Assembly (NCBI GenBank): GCA_002421995.1
Contig: DISP01000004.1
Span: 1-17,444, forward strand
Origin: Bacteroidales bacterium UBA6207
GTDB taxonomy: Bacteria; Bacteroidota; Bacteroidia; Bacteroidales; F082
Direction of reading: 5' to 3'
DNA length: 17,444 nt
Position numbers and translations under genes: made by a program. Shown in pieces: positions 6,413 to 13,446 of this stretch. Within the stretch, counting starts at the first letter, position 1. Each line of letters begins with the position of its first letter. Below the pieces are notes generated by a model that saw nothing but the letters and a program-made list of their open reading frames with translations, ran no database searches and was not told where the DNA came from.

Positions 6413-7132
6413 TTAGTGGTTTTTGTGTGTTTGAATGAAAGCCTGATAACTGCCAAGGTTGTCAAAAATCATTTTTTCGACACCTTTGCTGGTAATTGTT
6501 CCGCCTGAAATCGCATCAACACCGTGTGGATTGTCATCAGCAGCACCACCTTTGATTATTTGGATAGAAGTAAATTTACCATTCTGATCAAAAATGGTCT
6601 TTCCTTTAAAAGGTTCAATAAACCATTGTTGACCAATTTCAGCACCTAATCCGGGAGTTTCACCTTTGTGGTCAAACATGGCACCATAAATGGTATTAAA
6701 ATCGCTTTTCAATGAAATATATCCCCAGATAGGGCCCCACAATCCTTTTCCTCTTAACGGTAAAACATAAGCAGTGTCTCCATTGTCCAATCTGGCTATG
6801 AAAACCGGTAAGCTTTGTTGATCATCAGGCTTTTTAAGTTCATTAACTACTTCGATTTTAAAAACCTGTGTCGCATCGGTGATTACTTCTTCACCTTTAA
6901 CGTTTACGGCTACCGCAGATGTGATGTATTTATCATAAAGTGCACTGATCTCTTTCTTTGGAATTTCGGCAATTGGGATATTCACCGATGACAAAATATT
7001 CTGCATCTTTTCGATACGGATGTTTTCATCCTGCGCAGGCTTAAGCTGTACGGCAACGATGGTAAGCGAAACAGCTACAATTACTACCATGACGATGGAG
7101 TAAATCAAAATATATTTGTTACTGTGTTGCAT
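6413..7132 (-). CDS. nqrC: Na+-NQR subunit C, covalent FMN-binding
   Basis: NqrC (239 aa) has one N-terminal membrane helix (about residues 7-29) and a periplasmic FMN-binding domain. ApbE attaches FMN by a phosphoester bond to the Thr of the D-x-x-S/T-G-A-T type motif. Here that is DAISGGT (206-212), predicting flavinylation of Thr212. The Gly at the sixth position replaces the commoner Ala. The preceding conserved stretches PLRGKGLWGPIWGYI (125-139) and GETPGLGAEI (157-166) are typical. It lies one base downstream of nqrB and one base upstream of nqrD, so the three genes are tightly packed. Confidence 0.97.
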   Translation of the reverse strand: MQHSNKYILIYSIVMVVIVAVSLTIVAVQLKPAQDENIRIEKMQNILSSVNIPIAEIPKKEISALYDKYITSAVAVNVKGEEVITDATQVFKIEVVNELKKPDDQQSLPVFIARLDNGDTAYVLPLRGKGLWGPIWGYISLKSDFNTIYGAMFDHKGETPGLGAEIGQQWFIEPFKGKTIFDQNGKFTSIQIIKGGAADDNPHGVDAISGGTITSKGVEKMIFDNLGSYQAFIQTHKNH

Positions 7133-7133
7133 T

Positions 7134-8312
7134 TCAGTTCTGTTTTAAAGGTTTAACACCCAATGAAGCTCGTTTCAACCTCTTTTTGATATTTGCCTCC
7201 ACAACATAAAAGTCAATCAGTGGTGCAAAAGCATTCATAAGTAAAATTGCAAGCATTGTTCCTTCAGGATAAGCAGGGTTGAATACCCTAATCATGATGG
7301 CAAAGAACCCAATCAGGAATCCATATATCCACTTTCCCTTGTTTGTTTGTGAAGCTGTCACAGGATCCGTGGCCATGAAAACTGTTCCAAAAAGAAAACT
7401 TCCCATCATGATTTGGGTCATCGGATCAAGTTTCATATAATCGTTTGCAGCGAACAGATTAAAAATCAGTGACATTGAAACTCCGCCAAGGATACTTGAC
7501 AAGATGATTCGCCAACTTCCGATTCCTGTAGCTATCAAAACAAAGGCACCAATAAGTATAGCAAGTTTTGAGGTCTCGCCTATAGAGCCCGGTACAAAAC
7601 CAAAGAAAAGGTCACTCATCGAGGGTAGTTTATCCATTACTCCTGAAGCTGCGTAGCTTAGAGGTGTGGCACCTGAAAAACCATCTACAACACCTTCTGC
7701 TTTAGAAAGTCCGCCAATCCAGATCGTATCACCGGTAATTTTGGCAGGATAAGCAAAAAATACAAAGGCTCTGGCAAGCAAGGCTGGGTTAAAAACATTC
7801 ATTCCGGTTCCACCAAAGGTCTCTTTGCCAATAACAACTGCAAAAATACTTGCTACTGCAACCATCCACAGCGGAATATCAACCGGCATAACGAGCGGAA
7901 TCAGCATTCCCGAAACAAGATATCCTTCATTTACCTCGTGCCCCCTGCTTTGAGCAAAAATAAACTCAGCTCCCAAACCGGCAACATACGAAACTATGAC
8001 GATCGGAAGTACTTTCAGCAAGCCGTAAAAAACAACCGGCCAAAAGCCTGGTGATTGTCCAAGTGACAGAAAATGTTGGTAACCAACATTCCAAATCCCG
8101 AAAAGCAGCGCAGGCAACATTGCAATAATAACAACTGACATCGTTCTTTTCAAGTCAATTGCATCGCGAAAATGAGCTCCGGTTGTCGTTACTTTGTCAG
8201 GAACAAACAAAAACGTTTCAAAAGCATCAAAGGTTGAATGCAACTTCTCAAATCGCCCTCCCTTTTCAAATTGTGGTTTCTGTTTATCTAAAAAATCCCT
8301 TAAGAATTTCAT
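7134..8312 (-). CDS. nqrB: Na+-NQR subunit B, covalent FMN-binding membrane subunit
   Basis: NqrB (392 aa) is the large integral-membrane subunit involved in quinone reduction and sodium translocation. It carries one covalent FMN and, in studied enzymes, riboflavin. The flavinylation motif DGFSGAT (210-216) predicts attachment at Thr216 by ApbE. Other signatures are the N-terminal RDAIDLKRTMSVV region (49-61), NEGYLVSGMLIPLVMP (128-143) in the region where quinone-site inhibitor resistance maps in Vibrio, GTGMNVFNPALLARAF (168-183) and FMATDPVTA. Around nine to ten hydrophobic segments are visible. It starts 28 bp after nqrA and is slightly shorter than the Vibrio protein. Confidence 0.98.
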   Translation of the reverse strand: MKFLRDFLDKQKPQFEKGGRFEKLHSTFDAFETFLFVPDKVTTTGAHFRDAIDLKRTMSVVIIAMLPALLFGIWNVGYQHFLSLGQSPGFWPVVFYGLLKVLPIVIVSYVAGLGAEFIFAQSRGHEVNEGYLVSGMLIPLVMPVDIPLWMVAVASIFAVVIGKETFGGTGMNVFNPALLARAFVFFAYPAKITGDTIWIGGLSKAEGVVDGFSGATPLSYAASGVMDKLPSMSDLFFGFVPGSIGETSKLAILIGAFVLIATGIGSWRIILSSILGGVSMSLIFNLFAANDYMKLDPMTQIMMGSFLFGTVFMATDPVTASQTNKGKWIYGFLIGFFAIMIRVFNPAYPEGTMLAILLMNAFAPLIDFYVVEANIKKRLKRASLGVKPLKQN

Positions 8313-8340
8313 TTTGATTAAATATTGAATTAGGTCTGTG

Positions 8341-9690
8341 TTAACTCATTTCCTTGCGCATGAGATCCAATCCCTTGCGCACAATTTCCTGAATATTTGT
8401 TTTTGAAGTATCAATCACTTCGCAAAGTGCAAAATCCTCTTCATCAACTTCATAAATTCCAAGATTCTCCATTTTATCAATGTCTTCGGCCATGATGGCT
8501 TTCAGGAGTTGTGTTGGATAGATGTCAAATGGAAAAACTTTTTCAAACTGGCCTGTCATAACCAATGCGCGGTGTCCGCCATGCAAATTGGTATCCAAGG
8601 CGTACTTTTTATTTTTAAACAAGAAAGAAGGAAATGACCTGCTAAAGCTGAACTTTCCAAATCCTGGCAAGGCCCAGCCTAAAAACTCATGGTAGTTGCC
8701 TTCCTTGATCACAGTGATCTGTCCGGCATAGAAACCAACATAACCATCAACCTCTAACTTATTACCTGTAAGCACATTACCACTTATAAACCTTTTTTCA
8801 ACGTTTGTAACATTGTCCTTAACAAAGGCCTGCAGACGTGCCCCGATCTTTGTTTTGTAGTAAGCCGGTTTGAGCACTTCCGGTCCGGTGAGCGCTATCA
8901 CTTTGTTAGCTACATAATTACCCGTCGTGAAGAGCTTTCCAATGGTAATAACGTCCTGAGGATAAAGATACCAAACAACTTCACCTTTATTGATCGGGTC
9001 AATTTTGTTGATTTGAACGCCAACATTACCGGCAGGATGCGGGCCTGCAAATTTATTGATCTGCACTCCTTTACTGTTTGCAAAAACCTTGGATTGGGTA
9101 CTGTTGGCATCGAGGTTCAGATGCACTTTCCCTTTTGTCAGACGCGTTAAGGCATCCAAACCTTTTTGAAAAGCATCGCCCTGTCCGTGTACAATAAGGT
9201 CGTTGTCCGGTGCCAAAGGTGCTGAATCAAAAGTAGATATGAAAATTGCTTTTGGTTCATCTGCCGGATTTGCAATCACGGAATAAGGGCGCTGACGCAA
9301 CATCGGCCAGATACCACTGGCAAGCAACTTCTCAGTGACAGCGGCTTTATCCAGCTTCAATGGATCGGCCTGGCCGAAATCAACTGCCTCGTCTTTGCCG
9401 TCAGATTGGATTCTAACTTCGAGCAATACACGCTTGGCACCTCTTTTTATTTCCTGAATTGAACCACTGACCGGCGAGGTAAACAGGATGTTTTCACGGT
9501 ATTTATCCATGAAAAGCGGACTGCCTGCTTTAACCTGATCACCTTCTGCGACAAGTAATTTCGGGAAAACACCAATAAAATCGGTGGGTTTGATGGCAAA
9601 CTGATCTGTCGTAAGTTCTTTGATAGTTTTTTCGGCCTCTCCTACCAAATTGATATTCAAGCCCTTTTTAATTCTAATAACGTTTGACAT
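8341..9690 (-). CDS. nqrA: Na+-NQR subunit A
   Basis: NqrA (449 aa from the chosen start) is the peripheral cytoplasmic subunit of the sodium-pumping NADH:quinone oxidoreductase. The N-terminus MSNVIRIKKGLNINLVG is diagnostic, and a lipoyl/biotinyl-like segment (SPVSGSIQEIKRGAKR) lies near residues 73-88. The protein contains no Rnf-type cysteine clusters, which separates it from RnfC. An in-frame ATG at 9723 would add 11 residues, but that codon lies inside the predicted -7 element and the extra residues are not conserved, so I use 9690. It is the first gene of nqrABCDEF and is divergent from the T9SS plug gene. Confidence 0.97.
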   Translation of the reverse strand: MSNVIRIKKGLNINLVGEAEKTIKELTTDQFAIKPTDFIGVFPKLLVAEGDQVKAGSPLFMDKYRENILFTSPVSGSIQEIKRGAKRVLLEVRIQSDGKDEAVDFGQADPLKLDKAAVTEKLLASGIWPMLRQRPYSVIANPADEPKAIFISTFDSAPLAPDNDLIVHGQGDAFQKGLDALTRLTKGKVHLNLDANSTQSKVFANSKGVQINKFAGPHPAGNVGVQINKIDPINKGEVVWYLYPQDVITIGKLFTTGNYVANKVIALTGPEVLKPAYYKTKIGARLQAFVKDNVTNVEKRFISGNVLTGNKLEVDGYVGFYAGQITVIKEGNYHEFLGWALPGFGKFSFSRSFPSFLFKNKKYALDTNLHGGHRALVMTGQFEKVFPFDIYPTQLLKAIMAEDIDKMENLGIYEVDEEDFALCEVIDTSKTNIQEIVRKGLDLMRKEMS

Positions 9691-9719
9691 ATCTACCTTG
9701 ATAAATATTTTAATATATT

Positions 9720-9728
9720 GCAAAGAAA
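9720..9728 (-). promoter_or_regulatory. Likely -7 element of the nqr operon promoter
   Basis: Read on the minus strand, TTTCTTTGC differs at one position from TAnnTTTGC. It lies about 30 bp upstream of the nqrA start at 9690, predicting a leader of roughly 25 nt. A clear -33 TTG at 19 bp is not visible, so an activator may assist this promoter. Confidence 0.55.
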
Positions 9729-9805
9729 CGAATTTAGTTTGTGAATTCTAAAACAATTCAACTAAAAAAAAACTACAAGTTTTTGACGGCCTCATCAATG
9801 ATTTA

Positions 9806-9821
9806 TTTGATATATATCAAA
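9806..9821. promoter_or_regulatory. FNR/CRP-type palindrome in the nqrA-plug divergent region
   Basis: TTTGATATATATCAAA is a perfect 16-bp palindrome. Its core TTGAT-N4-ATCAA is exactly the FNR-box consensus. It lies in the roughly 210-bp control region between divergent nqrA and the plug gene. Its centre is about 98 bp upstream of the predicted nqr transcription start and about 75 bp upstream of the predicted plug start, within the range used by CRP/FNR activators. No regulator gene of this family lies in the window, and A/T richness makes chance similarity possible. Confidence 0.5.
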
Positions 9822-9874
9822 CATGCAAACTACACGAAGGTTGAATAAATTTTCATGTTATGCATCTTATCACT

Positions 9875-9882
9875 TATCTTTG
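9875..9882 (+). promoter_or_regulatory. Bacteroidota -7 element before the T9SS plug gene
   Basis: TATCTTTG matches TAnnTTTG and lies 18 bp before the ATG at 9901. It supports that start over an upstream in-frame ATG at 9823, which would precede the promoter. The -33 position has only a weak TTTC-like match. Confidence 0.65.
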
Positions 9883-9900
9883 TTAAGAAAATTATCAAAA

Positions 9901-11199
9901 ATGCGCAACATCGTTTACAGCTTGCCGGTGGCTGTTTTTATTTTATTGAGCGGGACAGCCTTTCAATGTGCTGCCCAAAATTACAATTATGATTTCCTCG
10001 AGTTCGCGAATAAAACCTACAGGGATGAAATCCAAACTGTTGTATTAAATCCGTCGGAAGATTCTCTTGGCCGTCCGGTTATACTGATCAACAGCAAGGA
10101 AACTTTGGTTTTATCATTTGATGTGCTTGGAGACATGGCTAATATATACAATTACACCCTGATTCACTGTGATCAGTTATGGCATGCCAGTAACTTACAT
10201 GCATCCGAATATCTTGACGGATACACTGAGGATCAGATAAATACCTTCCGTTTCTCGCTCAACACCCTCACTCCTTATGTGCATCATGAGTTGATTTTTC
10301 CGACGGACTATATGAAACCCAAGCTCTCGGGCAACTACCTGCTTGTTGTTTACAGGGATATGCTCTCAGAAGAGAATGTATTGCTCACACAGAGATTTTA
10401 TGTTGTTGATCCTAAGCTGGCCATCCAGGCCAATATCCCGCAACGAACAAGAAAATCAGGTATGGAACGCAGCCATCAGCAAATAGATGTCGTGATTGAT
10501 GTTCCAGCCTATCTGGGAAACATGCCTGCAAATGCTTTTGCACTCACTATCATACAGGACGGACGCACTGACAATATGGTGAACGGACTTCGTCCCAGCC
10601 ACACGTATCCTGACAAATTGTTGTTTGAATACGAAACTGAAACCCTTTTTGAAGGAGGGAATCAGTGGCGTCAACTTGACTTGAAAAGCTTTAAGTATCA
10701 ATCAGATAAAATAAGCAGAATAATAACAGGGACGGATTATTTTACCGTAGATCTCTGGCAGCAAAGCAGGAGAAACCGGCAGCCTTACGTTTCTGATTTT
10801 GATATTCAGGGTAGAAAATTCATAAAGGCACGAAGTGATCAGGACGCTGCTATTGAAGGTGATTATGCATGGGTAACATTCAGCCTGGCTTATGAGCCAC
10901 CGCTCACTCACGGCGAAATGCATATACTTGGCGGGTTGACCGATTGGCGTCTTGACAAAAAAAGCAGGATGAAATATAACTTTCAATCAAAAAGTTATGA
11001 AGTATCCTTGTTTTTAAAACAAGGTTATTACAACTATCAATTTGGCATTCGTGAAACAACCGACGGACCTGCCGAAACAAGCCTCATCGAAGGAAGCCAC
11101 TGGGATACAAATCATACCTATTTTCTCCTTTTGTATTTCAGAAAACCAGGCTCGGCTTACGATCAATTGACAGGAAGTTTGCTGATAAATTCCCATTAA
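9901..11199 (+). CDS. DUF5103 protein, type IX secretion system plug
   Basis: A 432-aa secreted protein of the DUF5103 family. A member of this family was identified as the Plug that occludes the periplasmic face of the SprA translocon of the type IX secretion system in Flavobacterium. The chosen start gives a clean signal peptide (MRNIVYSLPVAVFILLSGTAF...CAAQ). The frame is open 26 codons further upstream, but those residues are not signal-like and would begin before the promoter. Family-typical stretches follow: YRDEIQTVVL near the mature N-terminus, YNYTLIHCDQLWHAS, EYLDGYTEDQI, SLNTLTPYVHHELIFP and SGNYLLVVYRD. The C-terminal half contains the EGDYAWVTFSL...LGGLTDWR part. It is a single gene facing away from nqrA; no other T9SS gene lies in the window, as is usual for scattered T9SS loci. 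Identification rests on remembered family pattern. Confidence 0.88.
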   Translation: MRNIVYSLPVAVFILLSGTAFQCAAQNYNYDFLEFANKTYRDEIQTVVLNPSEDSLGRPVILINSKETLVLSFDVLGDMANIYNYTLIHCDQLWHASNLHASEYLDGYTEDQINTFRFSLNTLTPYVHHELIFPTDYMKPKLSGNYLLVVYRDMLSEENVLLTQRFYVVDPKLAIQANIPQRTRKSGMERSHQQIDVVIDVPAYLGNMPANAFALTIIQDGRTDNMVNGLRPSHTYPDKLLFEYETETLFEGGNQWRQLDLKSFKYQSDKISRIITGTDYFTVDLWQQSRRNRQPYVSDFDIQGRKFIKARSDQDAAIEGDYAWVTFSLAYEPPLTHGEMHILGGLTDWRLDKKSRMKYNFQSKSYEVSLFLKQGYYNYQFGIRETTDGPAETSLIEGSHWDTNHTYFLLLYFRKPGSAYDQLTGSLLINSH

Positions 11200-11248
11200 T
11201 GTACATTCTTCCACAAAACGGAAATAAACTCATATAAAATAAATACAA

Positions 11249-11270
11249 TTTATTGATTATCAACAATAAA
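11249..11270. repeat. A/T-rich inverted repeat between the plug and LruC genes
   Basis: TTTATTG (11249-11255) and CAATAAA (11264-11270) form a perfect 7-bp inverted repeat with an 8-nt spacer, about 50 bp after the plug stop codon and 44 bp before the LruC start. An overlapping alternative palindrome, TTGATTATCAA (11253-11263), is also present. There is no T tract after it, so it is not a standard terminator. The rest of 11200-11313 shows no convincing promoter match. Confidence 0.35.
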
Positions 11271-11313
11271 AGTATTGGCATAAAAGTTGAATTAAGTATA
11301 AAAACGTAATAAA

Positions 11314-13341
11314 ATGAAAAAACAACACCTCTATCTGTTATTGTTTTTGATTTTAATTTTAACAGCCTGCAGAAAGAATCATAACCCGGACAATCAGGAC
11401 GGAAAAACAGAAATGGAGAAACTGAACATCTCTCCATCTTTCAACTGGAGCACCACTAAGGCCGCAAAATTCAAAATAACAGCCCTCGACAACCAGGATG
11501 GCCCGATAGCAGGCGCAAAATTTTTTGTTTTCAGCAAAGACCCCGAGCTGGGAGGAAAACTCATTGTAAGCGGACAAACAAATACAGCAGGGATTTATGA
11601 AATTGATTATCAGGTGCCTTCGTATTACACCGAGTTATATATCGCAACAAACTATGTTGGATTGGTCTCAGACAAAACTGTTCAGCTGAGTGCCGGAGGG
11701 TTTGAAACAATATTTGGCGGATCAGCTCCTGCCGCAAGCGACAAGTCAGTTTTGATTCCCGATGCAACCAATGCGAATTACAAATATCTGGGCACATACA
11801 ATGCGCAGGGAGTTCCCAATTATCTTGAGGAACAAAACGAGGAAATCAGCGCAAGCTTTCTGGAGGACATCAACAACACCCTGCCCGAACGTGTAAAACT
11901 TCCTATTTCGCATCCGGAATATTTCAAAGACATCTACGACCACAATATCAGGCTGCTTGAAACCTGTGATGTTTGGGTAACCTTTGTTGCCGAAGGTGCT
12001 GACTATAAGAATGTTTTGGGCTTTTACACCTACCCGACCAATAGTCCGCCACAGAAACCTGAAGATATTGATTCAATAACGATTATTTTTCCCAATGCCT
12101 CGCTTGCCGGTAGTGGCGGCGGATTGAAGGCCGGCAACAAGGTAAAAATCGGGCGTTACAACGCAAACACCACCATTGCATGGGCGCTCATTGCCAACGG
12201 CTGGAACGGTACTCAGGTGACCAACGGTAAATGGATCATTTACAGCACCAAGGAACTCAATATGTTGTCGAACCCCGGGCTGAACCAGCAAACAGTACTG
12301 CTCCGCGACCCCGGTCGTCAGCGCTTTCTGCTTGGTATTGAGGATATTCAACGAACAAGCAGTGGCTGCGACCATGATTTCAATGATGCAGTATTTTTTG
12401 TGACAGCAAATCCGGTACAGGCCGTTGACCCTACCGACCTGCCCGTTGTGGACTATACAGGTGAGGATGGTGATGGTGATGGTGTGCCTACCCAATTTGA
12501 TGATTACCCGGATGATCCGACAAAAGCTTTCGATAATCACTTTTTCACCAAGGGTGATTTTGGCACGCTGGCTTTCGAAGACCTTTGGCCATACCGTGGC
12601 GATTACGACTTCAATGATGCTGTGATTGATTACAACTTCAACCAAATCACCGACGGGCTTAATAGGGTTAGCGAGATTGAAGCAACTTTTATCCTACGGG
12701 CGCATGGCGCATTTTACCACAATGGCTTTGGTTTTTCGCTCCCCATTTCTCCAGATTATATTGCTTCTGTTGAAGGCAACCGTCTGACAGCCGGATATAT
12801 AGATCAAGCCGAAAACGGAACTGAAAACGGACAATCCACAGCTACGATCATTGTTTGGGACGACTCATACGCAATTTTGCCGCCGGCAGGAAACAGTATT
12901 GGCGCAAATACTACACCTGATGTACCATTCATTACTCCTGACACACTTGTATTAACCATTAAAATAAAAGAAAGTATCGCACTCAATCAGGTTGGTGTAC
13001 CACCCTATAACCCTTTTATCATCGTTGATAGAAACAGGAAAGTCGAAGTGCATCTGCCCGACCATGCACCTACCGATCTGGCCGATCTCAGTCTGCTTGG
13101 ATCAGGGCATGACAACAGCATTCCTGCTTCAGGAAGGTACTATAAATCAAGTAATAACCTTCCGTGGGCACTCAACATTGTCGAGCGTTTTGAGTATCCG
13201 GTTGAAAAAGTGGAGATTCCATCAGCTTATCTGAAGTTCGCCGAATGGGCCGAAAGCAGCGGAAACAGCTTCAACGACTGGTACAAAAAGATGGAAGGCT
13301 ACAGAAAAGACGAGAACGTGTATGTTCCTGTTAATAAATGA
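11314..13341 (+). CDS. LruC domain-containing lipoprotein
   Basis: A 675-aa predicted lipoprotein (MKKQHLYLLL...ILTAC, lipid-attached Cys19) of the Bacteroidota LruC-domain type. Its function is unknown. From about residue 50 to 120 there is a carboxypeptidase-regulatory/Ig-like beta domain (KITALDNQDGPIAGAKFFVF). From about 215 to 366 it resembles DUF4114, ending in CDHDFNDAVFFV (352-363). A short acidic segment GEDGDGDGVP...DDYPDD (383-401) looks like a thrombospondin type-3/EF-hand-like calcium loop. A second DFND motif (YRGDYDFNDAV, 427-437) begins the C-terminal DUF4842-like region, which ends with the typical NSFNDWYKK...VYVPVNK. The paired DFND and DxDxDG motifs suggest calcium-stabilised beta folds at the cell surface. 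No T9SS C-terminal sorting domain is seen. It follows the plug gene by 114 bp, with no terminator between them. LruC takes its name from a Leptospira protein linked to uveitis; no such role should be inferred here. Confidence 0.88.
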   Translation: MKKQHLYLLLFLILILTACRKNHNPDNQDGKTEMEKLNISPSFNWSTTKAAKFKITALDNQDGPIAGAKFFVFSKDPELGGKLIVSGQTNTAGIYEIDYQVPSYYTELYIATNYVGLVSDKTVQLSAGGFETIFGGSAPAASDKSVLIPDATNANYKYLGTYNAQGVPNYLEEQNEEISASFLEDINNTLPERVKLPISHPEYFKDIYDHNIRLLETCDVWVTFVAEGADYKNVLGFYTYPTNSPPQKPEDIDSITIIFPNASLAGSGGGLKAGNKVKIGRYNANTTIAWALIANGWNGTQVTNGKWIIYSTKELNMLSNPGLNQQTVLLRDPGRQRFLLGIEDIQRTSSGCDHDFNDAVFFVTANPVQAVDPTDLPVVDYTGEDGDGDGVPTQFDDYPDDPTKAFDNHFFTKGDFGTLAFEDLWPYRGDYDFNDAVIDYNFNQITDGLNRVSEIEATFILRAHGAFYHNGFGFSLPISPDYIASVEGNRLTAGYIDQAENGTENGQSTATIIVWDDSYAILPPAGNSIGANTTPDVPFITPDTLVLTIKIKESIALNQVGVPPYNPFIIVDRNRKVEVHLPDHAPTDLADLSLLGSGHDNSIPASGRYYKSSNNLPWALNIVERFEYPVEKVEIPSAYLKFAEWAESSGNSFNDWYKKMEGYRKDENVYVPVNK

Positions 13342-13421
13342 TTTAGCATTTTCACTCATCATGATTCATTTCTGAACGGCTGTCATTTATCTGCAATATC
13401 ACCGATCTAAAGGCTTATTCT

Positions 13422-13438
13422 TTACTTTTGTAAAGTAA
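13422..13438 (+). promoter_or_regulatory. priA promoter overlapped by a perfect palindrome
   Basis: TACTTTTG (13423-13430) matches the -7 consensus and lies 16 bp before the priA ATG. It is embedded in TTACTTTTGTAAAGTAA, a perfect inverted repeat of 7-bp arms around TGT. The repeat covers both the -7 element and the predicted transcription start, the position of a repressor operator. The -33 element is not evident. Confidence 0.5.
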
Positions 13439-13446
13439 TCAAGTCC

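Noticed and set aside
6412..6465. 18-codon N-terminal extension of NqrD
   Set aside because: It would overlap nqrC by about 50 bp and is not like the family N-terminus; MSEKLTK at 6411 begins one base after the nqrC stop codon.
3812..9690. Rnf complex instead of Na+-NQR
   Set aside because: NqrA lacks RnfC-type iron-sulfur motifs, no RnfB ferredoxin is present, and NqrF has the NADH/FAD/[2Fe-2S] architecture, so the operon is Na+-NQR.
9823..9900. N-terminal extension of the plug protein from the ATG at 9823
   Set aside because: It lies upstream of the predicted promoter, overlaps the region just after the palindrome, and puts a non-signal-like basic stretch before a clean signal peptide.
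11249..11270. Terminator for the plug gene
   Set aside because: The stem is entirely A-T except one G-C pair and no T tract follows on the + strand, so it is listed only as an inverted repeat.
12073..12645. 190-codon open frame on the minus strand opposite the LruC gene
   Set aside because: It is antisense to a well-supported lipoprotein gene, has no recognisable domain and no promoter; it looks like a compositional shadow.
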